Assembly (NCBI GenBank): GCA_964650525.1
Contig: CAZYUA010000003.1
Location: 62,001 to 126,000 of the forward strand
From: UBA1413 sp964650525
GTDB lineage: Bacteria; Bacteroidota; Bacteroidia; Bacteroidales; Prolixibacteraceae
DNA: 64,000 nt
Reading direction: 5' to 3'
Below, one piece after another: positions 1 to 7,739 of the stretch; position 1 is the first letter of the stretch; every line of letters begins with the position of its first letter. The notes under the pieces were generated by a model, which was not told the origin of the DNA, did no database searches, and saw only the letters and a program-made list of their open reading frames with translations. The translations under genes and the position numbers were made by a program.

Positions 1-543
1 CCGGAGATCGTCCCCAAACAGGGCACCGCCATCGGAGCTGCCATTGATCTGGCTGTCCGCTCCTTCAGTCCCGATACAGAAACCTCCAAAGCCATCATTG
101 TTATCACCGACGGCGAAAACCACGAAGATGATCCTGTCTCCTCAGCTGAAGAGGCCAGGAAAAACAGCATCACCGTCCACACCATCGGGATGGGCCTTCC
201 CCAGGGGACTCCGATCCCTCTGAACCAGGGAGGACAAGGCGAATACCGCCGCGACAGGGAAGGCACCATTGTCATCACCCGGCTCGACGAAATCACTCTT
301 GAAAAAGTCAGCGCCGCCGGCGGCGGCATCTACATCCGCGCCAATACCGCTCAGGTCGGACTGGATGACCTTTTCGAAGAAATCAACAAAATGCAGAAGA
401 CCGAAATGGAGGCCAGAATGTTCTCGGAATACGAAGAACAATTTCCCTACTTTTTTGCTGCCGGACTGATCCTCCTGTTGATCGAATTCCTGGTTATGGA
501 ACGTAAAAACAAATACCTGAAAAAAATTAAACTTTTCGGATGA
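1..543 (+). CDS. batB: BatB-like VWA-domain membrane protein (5' end outside the window)
   Basis: The reading frame is open from base 1, so only the last 180 residues are visible. They hold the second half of a von Willebrand factor A domain: a QGTAIG motif (visible residues 8-13) matching the MIDAS threonine region, and ITDGENHEDD (35-44) matching the MIDAS aspartate strand. A hydrophobic segment near visible residues 148-167 is followed by a basic tail ending at the TGA at 541-543, which fits the usual C-terminal membrane anchor of BatA/BatB. It overlaps batC by 4 bases (ATGA). Order followed by batC, batD and batE identifies it as BatB of the Bacteroides aerotolerance operon; the family is linked to oxidative stress and envelope integrity, with an unknown molecular role. 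BatA, which has the same domain plan, is the alternative. Confidence 0.9.
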   Translation, partial: PEIVPKQGTAIGAAIDLAVRSFSPDTETSKAIIVITDGENHEDDPVSSAEEARKNSITVHTIGMGLPQGTPIPLNQGGQGEYRRDREGTIVITRLDEITLEKVSAAGGGIYIRANTAQVGLDDLFEEINKMQKTEMEARMFSEYEEQFPYFFAAGLILLLIEFLVMERKNKYLKKIKLFG

Positions 544-1343
544 TGAACCCAAAGAGGATGACTGACTGCCCTGCCTGCCAATCAGCAAACCAGCCCCAGT
601 ACCCCGGGAAAGGGCTACCCGGCCCTGCCAACCGGTCGGGGATCACCTGTATGCTGATCGTCGCACTGATGGTTCTGCACACTTCCGTGGCCGGGCAGAA
701 CGAAAGGAAATTTGTACGGCAGGGTAACCGCCACTATCTGGCAGGCATCAAAGATACAAGCCGGCTGGATACCCTCCGGTTCAGTAAGGCAGAAACGGAA
801 TACCGCAAAGCTCTTGACAAGAAACCAGGAGATCCAAAATGGTACTACAACCTGAACAATTCCGTTTATAAACAGACCAAATTCGGCGAAGCCTCCAAGG
901 GATTTGAGGAAGTGGCGGCCCAGCTGACCGATTCCATAGAGAAGGCCGGAGCACTGCACAACCTCGGTAACAGCCTTCTTTTCCAGCAAAAAATTGACGA
1001 AAGCATTGAAACTTATAAAAAAGCACTCCGTAATAATCCGGGAGATATTGAGACAAAATACAACCTTGCTTATGCCCAGAGGCTGAAGCATCAGCAACAG
1101 CAACAGCAACAAAATCAGAATCAGAACCAGCAGCAGAACCAGCAACAGCAAAATCAGCAAAATAAGGACCAGCAGCAACAGCAAAATCAGGACCAGCAAC
1201 AGCAACCGCCTCCTAAAATATCGAGGCAGAATGCGGAACAGTTGTTGCAGGCACTTCAGAATGACGAAAAGAAGATCCAGGAAAAAGTGAAAAAGGCGCA
1301 AGCGGCCGAAGCCAAACCGGCAAGAATAGAGAAAGACTGGTAA
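540..1343 (+). CDS. batC: BatC, TPR protein with a Q/N-rich tract
   Basis: A 267-residue TPR protein, third of the Bat operon, coupled to batB by an ATGA overlap. Residues 38-52 are hydrophobic and end in SVAGQ, so the protein is either exported or anchored. An alternative ATG at 651 would put that segment at the extreme N-terminus as a normal signal peptide. Tetratricopeptide-type helices cover about residues 55-180 (repeated A-x-YRKAL and Y-KKAL patterns). Residues about 185-222 are almost entirely Gln and Asn and lead into a PPP turn and a charged C-terminal helix. The Q/N tract is encoded by mixed CAG/CAA/AAT/AAC codons. Role by family: partner in the Bat complex, presumably protein-protein contacts in the periplasm. 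The start is the least certain part. Confidence 0.85.
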   Translation: MMNPKRMTDCPACQSANQPQYPGKGLPGPANRSGITCMLIVALMVLHTSVAGQNERKFVRQGNRHYLAGIKDTSRLDTLRFSKAETEYRKALDKKPGDPKWYYNLNNSVYKQTKFGEASKGFEEVAAQLTDSIEKAGALHNLGNSLLFQQKIDESIETYKKALRNNPGDIETKYNLAYAQRLKHQQQQQQQNQNQNQQQNQQQQNQQNKDQQQQQNQDQQQQPPPKISRQNAEQLLQALQNDEKKIQEKVKKAQAAEAKPARIEKDW

Positions 1344-1373
1344 ACCCATAAAGGCAAGAAAAAAACAAGGGGT

Positions 1374-3206
1374 ATGGTAAAAAAGAGCATTCTGTTTTTA
1401 GGGATTGCAATAGCCTGTTGGAGTGGAATGGCGCAGGAAACCAGACTGGTAATGTCGGCACCCAATGCGGTTAATGCCGGCGACCAGTTCAGGCTTACCT
1501 TTCAGATCAATAAAAAAGGGGAAAACCTGAAATTGCCTGAGTTGAGCAATTTTGACGTACTGATGGGGCCCAGTTACTCCTCCTCCACGAGTATCCAGAT
1601 CATCAACGGCCACACCACCCAGACACACGAATATTCTTACACTTACATTCTCCGGGCCAGGGAAGAGGGAACCTTCACGATCAGGCCCGGATCGGTTGAA
1701 GTGGATGGAACGGTGTATGAATCGAATCCGCTCACAATCCAGGTAGTAAAAGGGCAGGCCGGGGCCCAGCCGGCACCGGGACAGTCGCAGCCTTCACCGG
1801 GACAGCAGGAAGCGGCACAGGGAAACAGCACCGGGATCAGCAGGAGTGATCTGTTTATCCGCCTGGAACTTAGCCGGCACCAGGCTTATAAAGGTCAGCA
1901 AATCCTTGCCGTAGTAAAATTGTATGCCAACCCGAACCTCCCCCTTTCGGGTTTTGAGGAAGTGAACCTGCCTACCTATGAAGGGTTTTATACTCAGGAT
2001 ATAGAAATACCCCAGCAAATCAACTTCACCAGAGAAGTCTACAACGACAGGATCTACCAGGCCGGGGTACTGAAAAAGACCCTTCTTTTTCCCCAGCAAT
2101 CCGGGACGCTGACCATTAAACCGTTCACTATAACCACCCTGGTGCAGCAACGGGTGAGGCCCCGCAGTCTCTTCGATGATTTTTTCACCGGCATCCAGAC
2201 CGTACGGGCTAAGCTGACCAGTGATGCAGTCACCGTGTCCGTAAAAGAACTTCCACCGCCACCACCGGGTTTTACCGGCGGAGTCGGAGACTTTAAAATC
2301 AGTTCCTCCCTCAGCAACGAGGAGGTGACCACCAACGATGCCGTAACCCTGAAACTGAACATCAGCGGAACGGGAAACATGAGACTTCTGCAGCCTCCCA
2401 AGCTAGAGCTCTCCGGCGAATTCGAACTTTACGATCCCAATACCACCGATAATGTGAGAGCCACCGAAGGGGGTCTCTCCGGTACCAAAACCATCGAATA
2501 TCTGTTCCAACCCCGGTATGAGGGAAATTTTAACATTCCCTCCATGAATATTGCATGGTTTAACCCTGCCACCGGACAGTATACAACCCACACTACCCCG
2601 GAATACGGGCTGAAGGTGGCGAAAGGCCAAGGTGATACCAGCACCGCCGGTGCCGGCGTGGCAAGAAAGCAGGATCTACAGCTGATCGGTCAGGACATCC
2701 GGTTTATCAGCCAGAAAATGGAAAAGCTCGTCCCCCGGGGAAAGGCCTTTTTCGGAAGTACCCTTTTCTGGGCTCTCTATCTTCTGGGAGCAGCAGCATT
2801 TGGATTTTTCGTCGTAGCCTACCGCAAGAAAATGGAGGAGAATGCCAACCTGGCCCTGATGAGAAATAAAAAGGCTAACCGTGTTGCCCGCACCCACTTG
2901 AAAACAGCTGCCGCCTACCTGAAGAAAGAACAGGAGGAACCCTTTCACGACTCCGTCCTGAAAGCTTTCTGGGGTTACCTGAGTGATAAGCTGGGGATAC
3001 CCCTGGCTGAGTTGAAACGCGAAACAGCCGTCACCGGACTGGAGGCCCGGAATGTGGATCCGGCCCTGATCGGTGATTTTCTGTCTGTACTCGATGCCTG
3101 TGAGTTTTCACGCTTTGCCCCGGCAGCAGGGACCCGTTCCATGCAGGAACTCTTCGACCAGGCCGCCCTTGTCATCAGTAAAATGGAAAAACAAATCAAA
3201 CGGTAA
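1374..3206 (+). CDS. batD: BatD, oxygen-tolerance membrane protein
   Basis: A 610-residue protein starting with a clear signal peptide (residues 1-20, ending SGMAQ). The extracytoplasmic part contains Ig-like beta-rich repeats, with a PAPGQSQPSPGQQ linker near residues 128-140. One transmembrane helix lies around residues 462-482 and is followed by a basic cytoplasmic tail of about 125 residues. This matches the BatD family (single-pass protein with a large periplasmic region) in length and plan. It begins 30 bases after batC and ends 2 bases before batE, so the four genes read as one operon. The molecular function is not established; the family is associated with aerotolerance in Bacteroides. 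Confidence is high because domain plan and operon order agree. Confidence 0.93.
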   Translation: MVKKSILFLGIAIACWSGMAQETRLVMSAPNAVNAGDQFRLTFQINKKGENLKLPELSNFDVLMGPSYSSSTSIQIINGHTTQTHEYSYTYILRAREEGTFTIRPGSVEVDGTVYESNPLTIQVVKGQAGAQPAPGQSQPSPGQQEAAQGNSTGISRSDLFIRLELSRHQAYKGQQILAVVKLYANPNLPLSGFEEVNLPTYEGFYTQDIEIPQQINFTREVYNDRIYQAGVLKKTLLFPQQSGTLTIKPFTITTLVQQRVRPRSLFDDFFTGIQTVRAKLTSDAVTVSVKELPPPPPGFTGGVGDFKISSSLSNEEVTTNDAVTLKLNISGTGNMRLLQPPKLELSGEFELYDPNTTDNVRATEGGLSGTKTIEYLFQPRYEGNFNIPSMNIAWFNPATGQYTTHTTPEYGLKVAKGQGDTSTAGAGVARKQDLQLIGQDIRFISQKMEKLVPRGKAFFGSTLFWALYLLGAAAFGFFVVAYRKKMEENANLALMRNKKANRVARTHLKTAAAYLKKEQEEPFHDSVLKAFWGYLSDKLGIPLAELKRETAVTGLEARNVDPALIGDFLSVLDACEFSRFAPAAGTRSMQELFDQAALVISKMEKQIKR

Positions 3207-3208
3207 AG

Positions 3209-3976
3209 ATGGATGCAACTCCCTTGAAAAGGGTGATTTCCCTGTTGGCTTTTATGATGGCAGCCATTGTCGCTGCCGCAGCGGGGGATACACTCCTCGA
3301 ACAGGCCAACCAGCATTACAAAGCCCAGGAATTCCAAAAGGCTGTGGAAACTTATAGCCAGATCGTGGCCGGAGGATACGAATCGGGTGAAGTATATTTC
3401 AACCTCGGCAATGCCTGTTTTAAAACCGGCGACTATGTGAATGCCATTTTGAACTACGAACGGGCGCTGCTGCTGGATCCCCGCAATGAGGATATCCGCT
3501 TCAACCTGAGGATTGCCAACCAGTATGTTGTCGACAATCTCGAGCAGCTGCCGCGTCCTTTTTTTGCCCGGTGGTGGGAGAAACTGGCAGAGTCAAAGCC
3601 CGCAGATGGTTGGGCTGCCTGGAGTGTGATTTCCTTTTTTGTTTTTCTGGTCTTGCTTGGAGCCTATTTTTTTGGCCGGACGCTGGGTTTGAAAAAGGTC
3701 GCCTTTTACTGCTCCATCCTGGCGTTTCTGGTTATGGCAACGGGTTTCCTGCTGGCGCACCGTCAGCACAACGTGCTGAAACAACGCAACAGCGCTCTCC
3801 TTGTATGTCCCAGAACAGCAGTGAAGAGCGCCCCCTCAGCTACCGGCACCGATCTTTTCCTGATCCACGAAGGACTTAAAGTGAGCATTACCGATAGCCT
3901 TAACCAATGGAAGGAGATCCGGTTGAGCGACGGCAACAAAGGATGGGTCCGGGACAGTTGCCTCGTGAGAATCTGA
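3209..3976 (+). CDS. batE: BatE, TPR and SH3-like membrane protein
   Basis: A 255-residue protein. Residues 8-25 form a signal sequence or first membrane helix. TPR helices follow (about 30-110, with VYFNLGNACFKTGDY and AILNYERALLLDP as typical repeat halves). Two transmembrane helices lie at about 134-155 and 164-184. The C-terminal 60 residues look like a bacterial SH3 domain (LLVCPRTAVKSAPS opening, GNKGWV closing). This TPR-2TM-SH3b plan is typical of BatE. The start is 2 bases after the batD stop, so translational coupling is likely. It is the last gene of the operon; the next gene, fabI, is 144 bases away. Role inferred from the operon: aerotolerance or envelope stress, mechanism unknown. 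Confidence 0.92.
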   Translation: MDATPLKRVISLLAFMMAAIVAAAAGDTLLEQANQHYKAQEFQKAVETYSQIVAGGYESGEVYFNLGNACFKTGDYVNAILNYERALLLDPRNEDIRFNLRIANQYVVDNLEQLPRPFFARWWEKLAESKPADGWAAWSVISFFVFLVLLGAYFFGRTLGLKKVAFYCSILAFLVMATGFLLAHRQHNVLKQRNSALLVCPRTAVKSAPSATGTDLFLIHEGLKVSITDSLNQWKEIRLSDGNKGWVRDSCLVRI

Positions 3977-4120
3977 ACCGCTCTTTCTCCAATTTTCGAA
4001 CTGGCTCCCCGGATCTTCGGCTTTTCAGGCATCAACACCGGCAAACTGACCTGGCCGGGTTACCCGAAGAAGGGGAGGGAATGAGTCAAACCGGCTACTT
4101 TTACGTGATAAAAAACATTT

Positions 4121-4990
4121 ATGTCATATCAACTGCTGAAAGGCAAAAGAGGCATCATTTCAGGTGCATTGAATCCCGACTCCATAGCCTGGCATGTGGC
4201 TGAAAAAGCCTGCCGCGAAGGAGCAACCGTGGTTCTCACCAACACAACCCTGGCTTTGCGGATGGGAGAAACAACACGGCTGGCCAAGGAGCTGGGCACT
4301 GTCGTCGTGGAGGCTGATGCCACCATACCGGGTGATCTGGAGCAATTGTTTAACCGTTCCATACAATTCCTGGGTGGGAAAATCGATTTCATCCTCCATT
4401 CGATCGGGATGTCGCCCAATGTCAGAAAGGGACGCCATTACAGCGACCTCGACTATGGCATGCTGGACAAAACTCTGGATGTTTCAGCCATCTCCTTTCA
4501 CAAACTGCTTCAGGTTGCCCGGAAAATGGATGCCATCAATGAGTGGGGTTCCGTGGTTGCCCTCTCCTATGTGGCAGCCCAGCGTACTTTCCATGGCTAC
4601 AACGACATGGCAGATGCCAAAGCACTTCTGGAGTCGATAGCCCGCAGTTTCGGATATATTTATGGGCAGGAACGCAAGGTCAGAATCAATACTGTGTCCC
4701 AGTCTCCCACCGTTACCACTGCGGGCAGCGGTGTCAAAGGTTTTGACAGACTCCTCGATTTTTCGGAACGGATGTCGCCCCTCGGAAATGCCACAGCCGC
4801 AGAATGCGCCGATTACTGTATCACCCTGTTTTCCGACCTCACCCGGAAGGTAACCATGCAAAACCTCTACCACGATGGCGGCTTCTCCAGCATGGGCATG
4901 AGCCTCCGCGCGCTTCTCCAGTACGAAAAAGGAATGAAGGGCCCCTGTCCCGACAACCCTGCCAACGCTGATGACCATCCCTACGACTGA
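4121..4990 (+). CDS. fabI: Enoyl-[acyl-carrier-protein] reductase FabI
   Basis: A 289-residue short-chain dehydrogenase fold protein reducing enoyl-ACP in the last step of fatty acid elongation, NADH-dependent by family. The N-terminus has the FabI-type nucleotide loop (GIISGALNPDSIAW). The catalytic Tyr-x6-Lys is Y160-K167 inside YNDMADAK, with the FabI-specific upstream Tyr150 (LSYVAAQR). NTVSQSPT after the active site replaces the classical SDR motif, as usual for FabI. The ATG at 4121 gives MSYQLLKGKRG, a normal start. A weak promoter core TACTTTTA lies at 4096-4103. The gene follows the Bat operon but looks separately transcribed. It is somewhat longer than E. coli FabI (262 residues), with an extra C-terminal tail. 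Confidence 0.95.
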   Translation: MSYQLLKGKRGIISGALNPDSIAWHVAEKACREGATVVLTNTTLALRMGETTRLAKELGTVVVEADATIPGDLEQLFNRSIQFLGGKIDFILHSIGMSPNVRKGRHYSDLDYGMLDKTLDVSAISFHKLLQVARKMDAINEWGSVVALSYVAAQRTFHGYNDMADAKALLESIARSFGYIYGQERKVRINTVSQSPTVTTAGSGVKGFDRLLDFSERMSPLGNATAAECADYCITLFSDLTRKVTMQNLYHDGGFSSMGMSLRALLQYEKGMKGPCPDNPANADDHPYD

Positions 4991-4998
4991 CCCTCCCC

Positions 4999-5011
4999 AA
5001 TTGTAACAATT
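4999..5011. promoter_or_regulatory. 13-bp perfect palindrome upstream of the secreted unknown
   Basis: AATTGTAACAATT reads as a perfect inverted repeat around a central A. It lies 62 bases before the start at 5073 and 15 bases before a promoter-like TACCTTTTG (5026-5034, one base off the TAnnTTTG spacing). The position suits an operator, but one short AT-rich palindrome can also arise by chance. Confidence 0.25.
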
Positions 5012-5072
5012 CATACTCATAAGTATACCTTTTGTTTATGAAAAATACCACTTCAACGTAATATCTGATCGT

Positions 5073-5807
5073 ATGAAACATCTATTATTCCTTGCACTGG
5101 CACTGTGGGTAGTTTCCGGTGCATCAGCACAAAAAAACGCTCCCGGAAAGAGTGTTCCCGATGAGGAAATTACGGTAAACAGGGAATACGATGAGAACGG
5201 GAACCTCATCCGCCTCGATTCCATGCGGGTCTTCCGGTGGTCTTCCGATTCAACCCTCCGGTTTCCCTTTGAGGAAGGTTGGGAAAACCTGTTCGGAAAA
5301 GACTTTTTCAAGGATGAACGGGGCCACTCGCTCTTCAATGACTCTCTGCTGAACTTTTCCTTTCCGTTTGACAATTTCCCCTTTTCCCTGTTCGGGGAGG
5401 AAGACCTGCTTGAACCCTTCCAGGATTTCAAAAATGATTCCACCCCCACAGGAAATTTCCTTTTTCACAACGACTCCTCTGTGTTTATGGGGCCCCGCTC
5501 TTCCTTTGTGTTGCCCCCCGGGTTCTTCTTCCCCGACATCAACGAATTCGAAGAGATCCGGGAGTTATTCGACCGGCACTTCAGGCTGTCACCCCCCGGC
5601 AGCTACTTCGGTACGCCGCAACAGCCAGGAAGAACTGAAAAATTCAGCAACCCACAACAGCAAAAGGAATGGGAACTTCTGATGAAGAAACAGAAAGCGG
5701 AACAGGAGGAATGGGAAAAACTACTGGATAAACAGCAGCAGGAAATAGAAGAGTTTTTGCGGAAATGGGAAAAAAGAGGACCCCAAAATGGGTTTGAAAA
5801 AATGTGA
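5073..5807 (+). CDS. Secreted protein of unknown function with a charged C-terminal helix
   Basis: A 244-residue protein I do not recognise. Residues 1-20 are a clear signal peptide (LALALWVVSGASAQ). The middle is unusually rich in Phe, Asp, Glu and Pro, with repeated short patterns such as SFPFDNFPFSLFGEEDLLEPF, suggesting an extended or amphipathic rather than ordinary globular segment. The last 60 residues are a Lys/Glu/Gln-rich helix (EWEKLLDKQQQEIEEF) likely to form a coiled coil. No cysteine or enzyme motif stands out. It sits between fabI and the convergent dnaX gene and appears to be transcribed alone. I infer a periplasmic or surface role; the coding call rests on length, signal peptide and composition. 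Confidence 0.75.
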   Translation: MKHLLFLALALWVVSGASAQKNAPGKSVPDEEITVNREYDENGNLIRLDSMRVFRWSSDSTLRFPFEEGWENLFGKDFFKDERGHSLFNDSLLNFSFPFDNFPFSLFGEEDLLEPFQDFKNDSTPTGNFLFHNDSSVFMGPRSSFVLPPGFFFPDINEFEEIRELFDRHFRLSPPGSYFGTPQQPGRTEKFSNPQQQKEWELLMKKQKAEQEEWEKLLDKQQQEIEEFLRKWEKRGPQNGFEKM

Positions 5808-5861
5808 AAAGCCCAGTTTACCCTCCGGATGGATGGCGCTGTTCACCGCTGGCCGCCATAG

Positions 5862-5898
5862 ACCGGTGTTGCCGGAATGGTCAGTTCCGGATACCGGT
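5862..5898. terminator. Nested inverted repeat between convergent genes
   Basis: ACCGGT (5862-5867) pairs with ACCGGT (5893-5898), and inside it CCGGAA (5872-5877) pairs with TTCCGG (5885-5890) around a 7-base loop. The structure lies just after the end of the plus-strand secreted gene and touches the dnaX stop codon on the minus strand. It is a plausible two-way transcription stop, though no T-run follows on either side. Confidence 0.4.
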
Positions 5899-6509
5899 CA
5901 GAGGAAGGTCAGGTCGTCGAAATCCAGCATAAAGCGCTGTTTCAGGATAAGGAGATGCTGGTTTTTGGAAGCCATTTCATCAAACTTTTCACTATCGGTA
6001 TAGGGTTTCCTGCTGGCAACATCGTGCAGGACTTCCGTGGTTAGTTCGATACCCGGATTCTCTAATTCCCGCCGCAGCCAGTTAACAAGAAAAGGCTTAT
6101 TACTCTTAATGATTTCATCCTGAAGCACATTATCGAGTTTTAGCAGGATGATCTGGCCGGGTTGAAGCAGGGGATCCCGGTTCAGGGCTGATTTCAGATT
6201 GGGCCGGTCGTTGAAGATTTCCAGCAGGAGACCCCATTTTTCCCTTAACGCTTTTTCCGTAAAGCCAGCCAGGCCGGAATTTCCGGAGGGTGCGGCGGCT
6301 TCTCTCTTTGCCGGGCTTTTTTCCTCTTCTGTTTTGTTCCCTTCCAGTGCTGATTTGATGGAAGGACCGCTGATCTCTGGGGTCAGTTTTCTAAGAGGAG
6401 ATTTACTGGCCGGCGACCTCGTCTTCTCCTTGTCCCGGGGAGGATCAGATTGCTTCGTCAGGCTGCTGAACACAGGCAGCAGAACCAGCGGATCGCAGGG
6501 GTCAGCTAT
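5898..6509 (-). CDS. dnaX: dnaX, tau-specific C-terminal segment (reached by slippage at A10)
   Basis: This frame lies one base behind the dnaX gamma frame. It is open from the slippery A-run at 6509-6518 to the TGA at 5898-5900, giving 203 residues after a -1 slip. The first 100 residues are a Pro/Ser/Lys/Glu-rich linker. The last 100 form a folded domain (FTEKALREKWGLLLEIF to FMLDFDDLTFL) that I recognise as the C-terminal domain of Bacteroidota DnaX tau proteins. No independent gene is needed: the first candidate start in this frame is a GTG at 6473, in the middle of the linker. Tau would be about 570 residues in total. In E. coli the tau tail binds the polymerase alpha subunit and the DnaB helicase; the same role is inferred here. 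Confidence 0.8.
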   Translation of the reverse strand: MADPCDPLVLLPVFSSLTKQSDPPRDKEKTRSPASKSPLRKLTPEISGPSIKSALEGNKTEEEKSPAKREAAAPSGNSGLAGFTEKALREKWGLLLEIFNDRPNLKSALNRDPLLQPGQIILLKLDNVLQDEIIKSNKPFLVNWLRRELENPGIELTTEVLHDVASRKPYTDSEKFDEMASKNQHLLILKQRFMLDFDDLTFL

Positions 6510-7609
6510 TTTTTTTTTAAGGTAAGTTGCGCTATCCTGGCCAGGGTCAGTTCAACGGAAAGGCGTTTGTTCTGGCTCTGCTTGTACTGCTGGTCACATT
6601 CACTGGCAAGTTGCAGCGCCTCCAGAAGGAATTCGTGTGCCGTAGTTGCTGCCTGTGAACGGTACCGTTCCCTGATTTCGCCTCCCGATTCCAGCAATTG
6701 AAGGGTCACCGGGTCGCGCGACACCATCAGGTCCCTCAAATGACTGCTCAGCCCGCTGATGAAATGCTGACCGTCGAAACCCTTTTCCAGAACCTCATTG
6801 AAGATCATCAGCGCCTCCACCACCTGGTTCGTAAGGAAACTGTCGACCAACCGGAAATAGTACTCATAATCCAGGACGTTCAGGTGGGTGACTACATCCT
6901 GGTATGTGATGCTTCCACCAGAGAAACTTACCAGCTGATCAAAAATCGATAGAGCATCCCGCATGGCCCCGTCGGCCTTCCGAGCAATCACATTCAGCGC
7001 ATTCCTGTCTATGGTAACCTTCTCTTCACGGGCTACAAACTCCAAATAGCCCATAATGTCTTCCACCTTGATGCGGTTGAAATCAAAAATCTGGCAACGG
7101 GATAAAATGGTGGGAATGATTTTATGCTTTTCAGTGGTTGCCAGGATAAACAGGGCATGCCTGGGAGGCTCTTCGAGCGTTTTCAGAAACGCATTGAAGG
7201 CCTGCGACGATAACATGTGTACTTCATCAATGATATAAACACTGTACCGGCCAACCTGGGGGGGAATGCGTACCTGGTCAATCAGGTTGCGGATATCATC
7301 CACCGAATTGTTCGAAGCAGCATCCAGCTCATGGATATTGTACGACCGGTTGCTGTTGAAGGCTGTGCACGATTCACATTCGTTGCAGGCTTCCCCCTCA
7401 CTGTTCAGATTACTGCAATTGATCGTCTTGGCAAAGATCCTTGCACAGGTTGTCTTTCCCACTCCGCGGGGCCCGCAAAAAAGATAAGAATGGGCAAGCT
7501 GACCGCTTTTGATGGCATTCTTCAGCGTGTTGGTAATGGAATCCTGGGCCACAACCATTTGGAATGAATCGGGCCTGTATTTCCTTGCCGAAACAATAAA
7601 GTTCTCCAT
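6506..7609 (-). CDS. dnaX: DNA polymerase III subunit gamma (dnaX zero frame)
   Basis: A 367-residue AAA+ clamp-loader ATPase. It shows the Walker A motif GPRGVGKTT, a zinc-binding Cys cluster (NCSNLNSEGEACNECESC region), Walker B DEVH and the sensor-1 region ATTEKHKI. The helical domain III collar runs to the end (LSVELTLARIAQLTL). The frame ends in Leu-Lys-Lys-Lys followed at once by TAG at 6508-6506, which is exactly where gamma ends and the tau extension begins in other bacteria. The full tau frame continues at 5898-6509. The start is preceded by a TATCTTTG promoter core at 7643-7636 on the same strand. Function: loads the beta sliding clamp with delta and delta-prime. Confidence 0.93.
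   Translation of the reverse strand: MENFIVSARKYRPDSFQMVVAQDSITNTLKNAIKSGQLAHSYLFCGPRGVGKTTCARIFAKTINCSNLNSEGEACNECESCTAFNSNRSYNIHELDAASNNSVDDIRNLIDQVRIPPQVGRYSVYIIDEVHMLSSQAFNAFLKTLEEPPRHALFILATTEKHKIIPTILSRCQIFDFNRIKVEDIMGYLEFVAREEKVTIDRNALNVIARKADGAMRDALSIFDQLVSFSGGSITYQDVVTHLNVLDYEYYFRLVDSFLTNQVVEALMIFNEVLEKGFDGQHFISGLSSHLRDLMVSRDPVTLQLLESGGEIRERYRSQAATTAHEFLLEALQLASECDQQYKQSQNKRLSVELTLARIAQLTLKKK
6509..6518 (-). other. A10 slippery run in dnaX
   Basis: On the coding (minus) strand the codons TTA-AAA-AAA-AAA-TAG contain ten consecutive A's, and the zero-frame stop follows directly. A -1 ribosomal slip, or transcripts with one extra A (or two fewer), opens the tau frame (ATA-GCT-GAC...). 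A small hairpin, CTGCTG (6482-6477) with CAGCAG (6468-6463), lies about 26 bases downstream, which is far for a classical stimulator. An AGGA (6538-6535) lies 16 bases upstream. Homopolymer miscounting (true length 11) is the alternative. Confidence 0.7.
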
Positions 7610-7635
7610 AATCGACGGGTTCCTTCCGAAGGCTC

Positions 7636-7643
7636 CAAAGATA
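7636..7643 (-). promoter_or_regulatory. Promoter core TATCTTTG for dnaX
   Basis: A perfect TAnnTTTG element of the Bacteroidota housekeeping sigma factor lies 26 bases before the dnaX start. A TTTTC reads at about -33. It is back to back with the peroxidase promoter. Confidence 0.6.
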
Positions 7644-7673
7644 ACGAATTACCCGGAGTTGAAAATATAAATA

Positions 7674-7681
7674 TATATTTG
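7674..7681 (+). promoter_or_regulatory. Promoter core TATATTTG for the peroxidase gene
   Basis: A perfect TAnnTTTG element with predicted transcription start near 7688. It supports the start codon at 7740 over an upstream ATG at 7695, which would leave almost no leader. No clear -33 TTTG is visible. Confidence 0.55.
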
Positions 7682-7739
7682 TCACCCGGAATTTATGAAC
7701 CATCGGCCGGCTGTTTTGTTAATAGGTAAAATACTTGCT

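Noticed and set aside
615..1349. Long minus-strand frame opposite batC rich in Leu
   Set aside because: The Leu-rich translation is the antisense of the CAG/CAA tract; batC has operon context and TPR signature.
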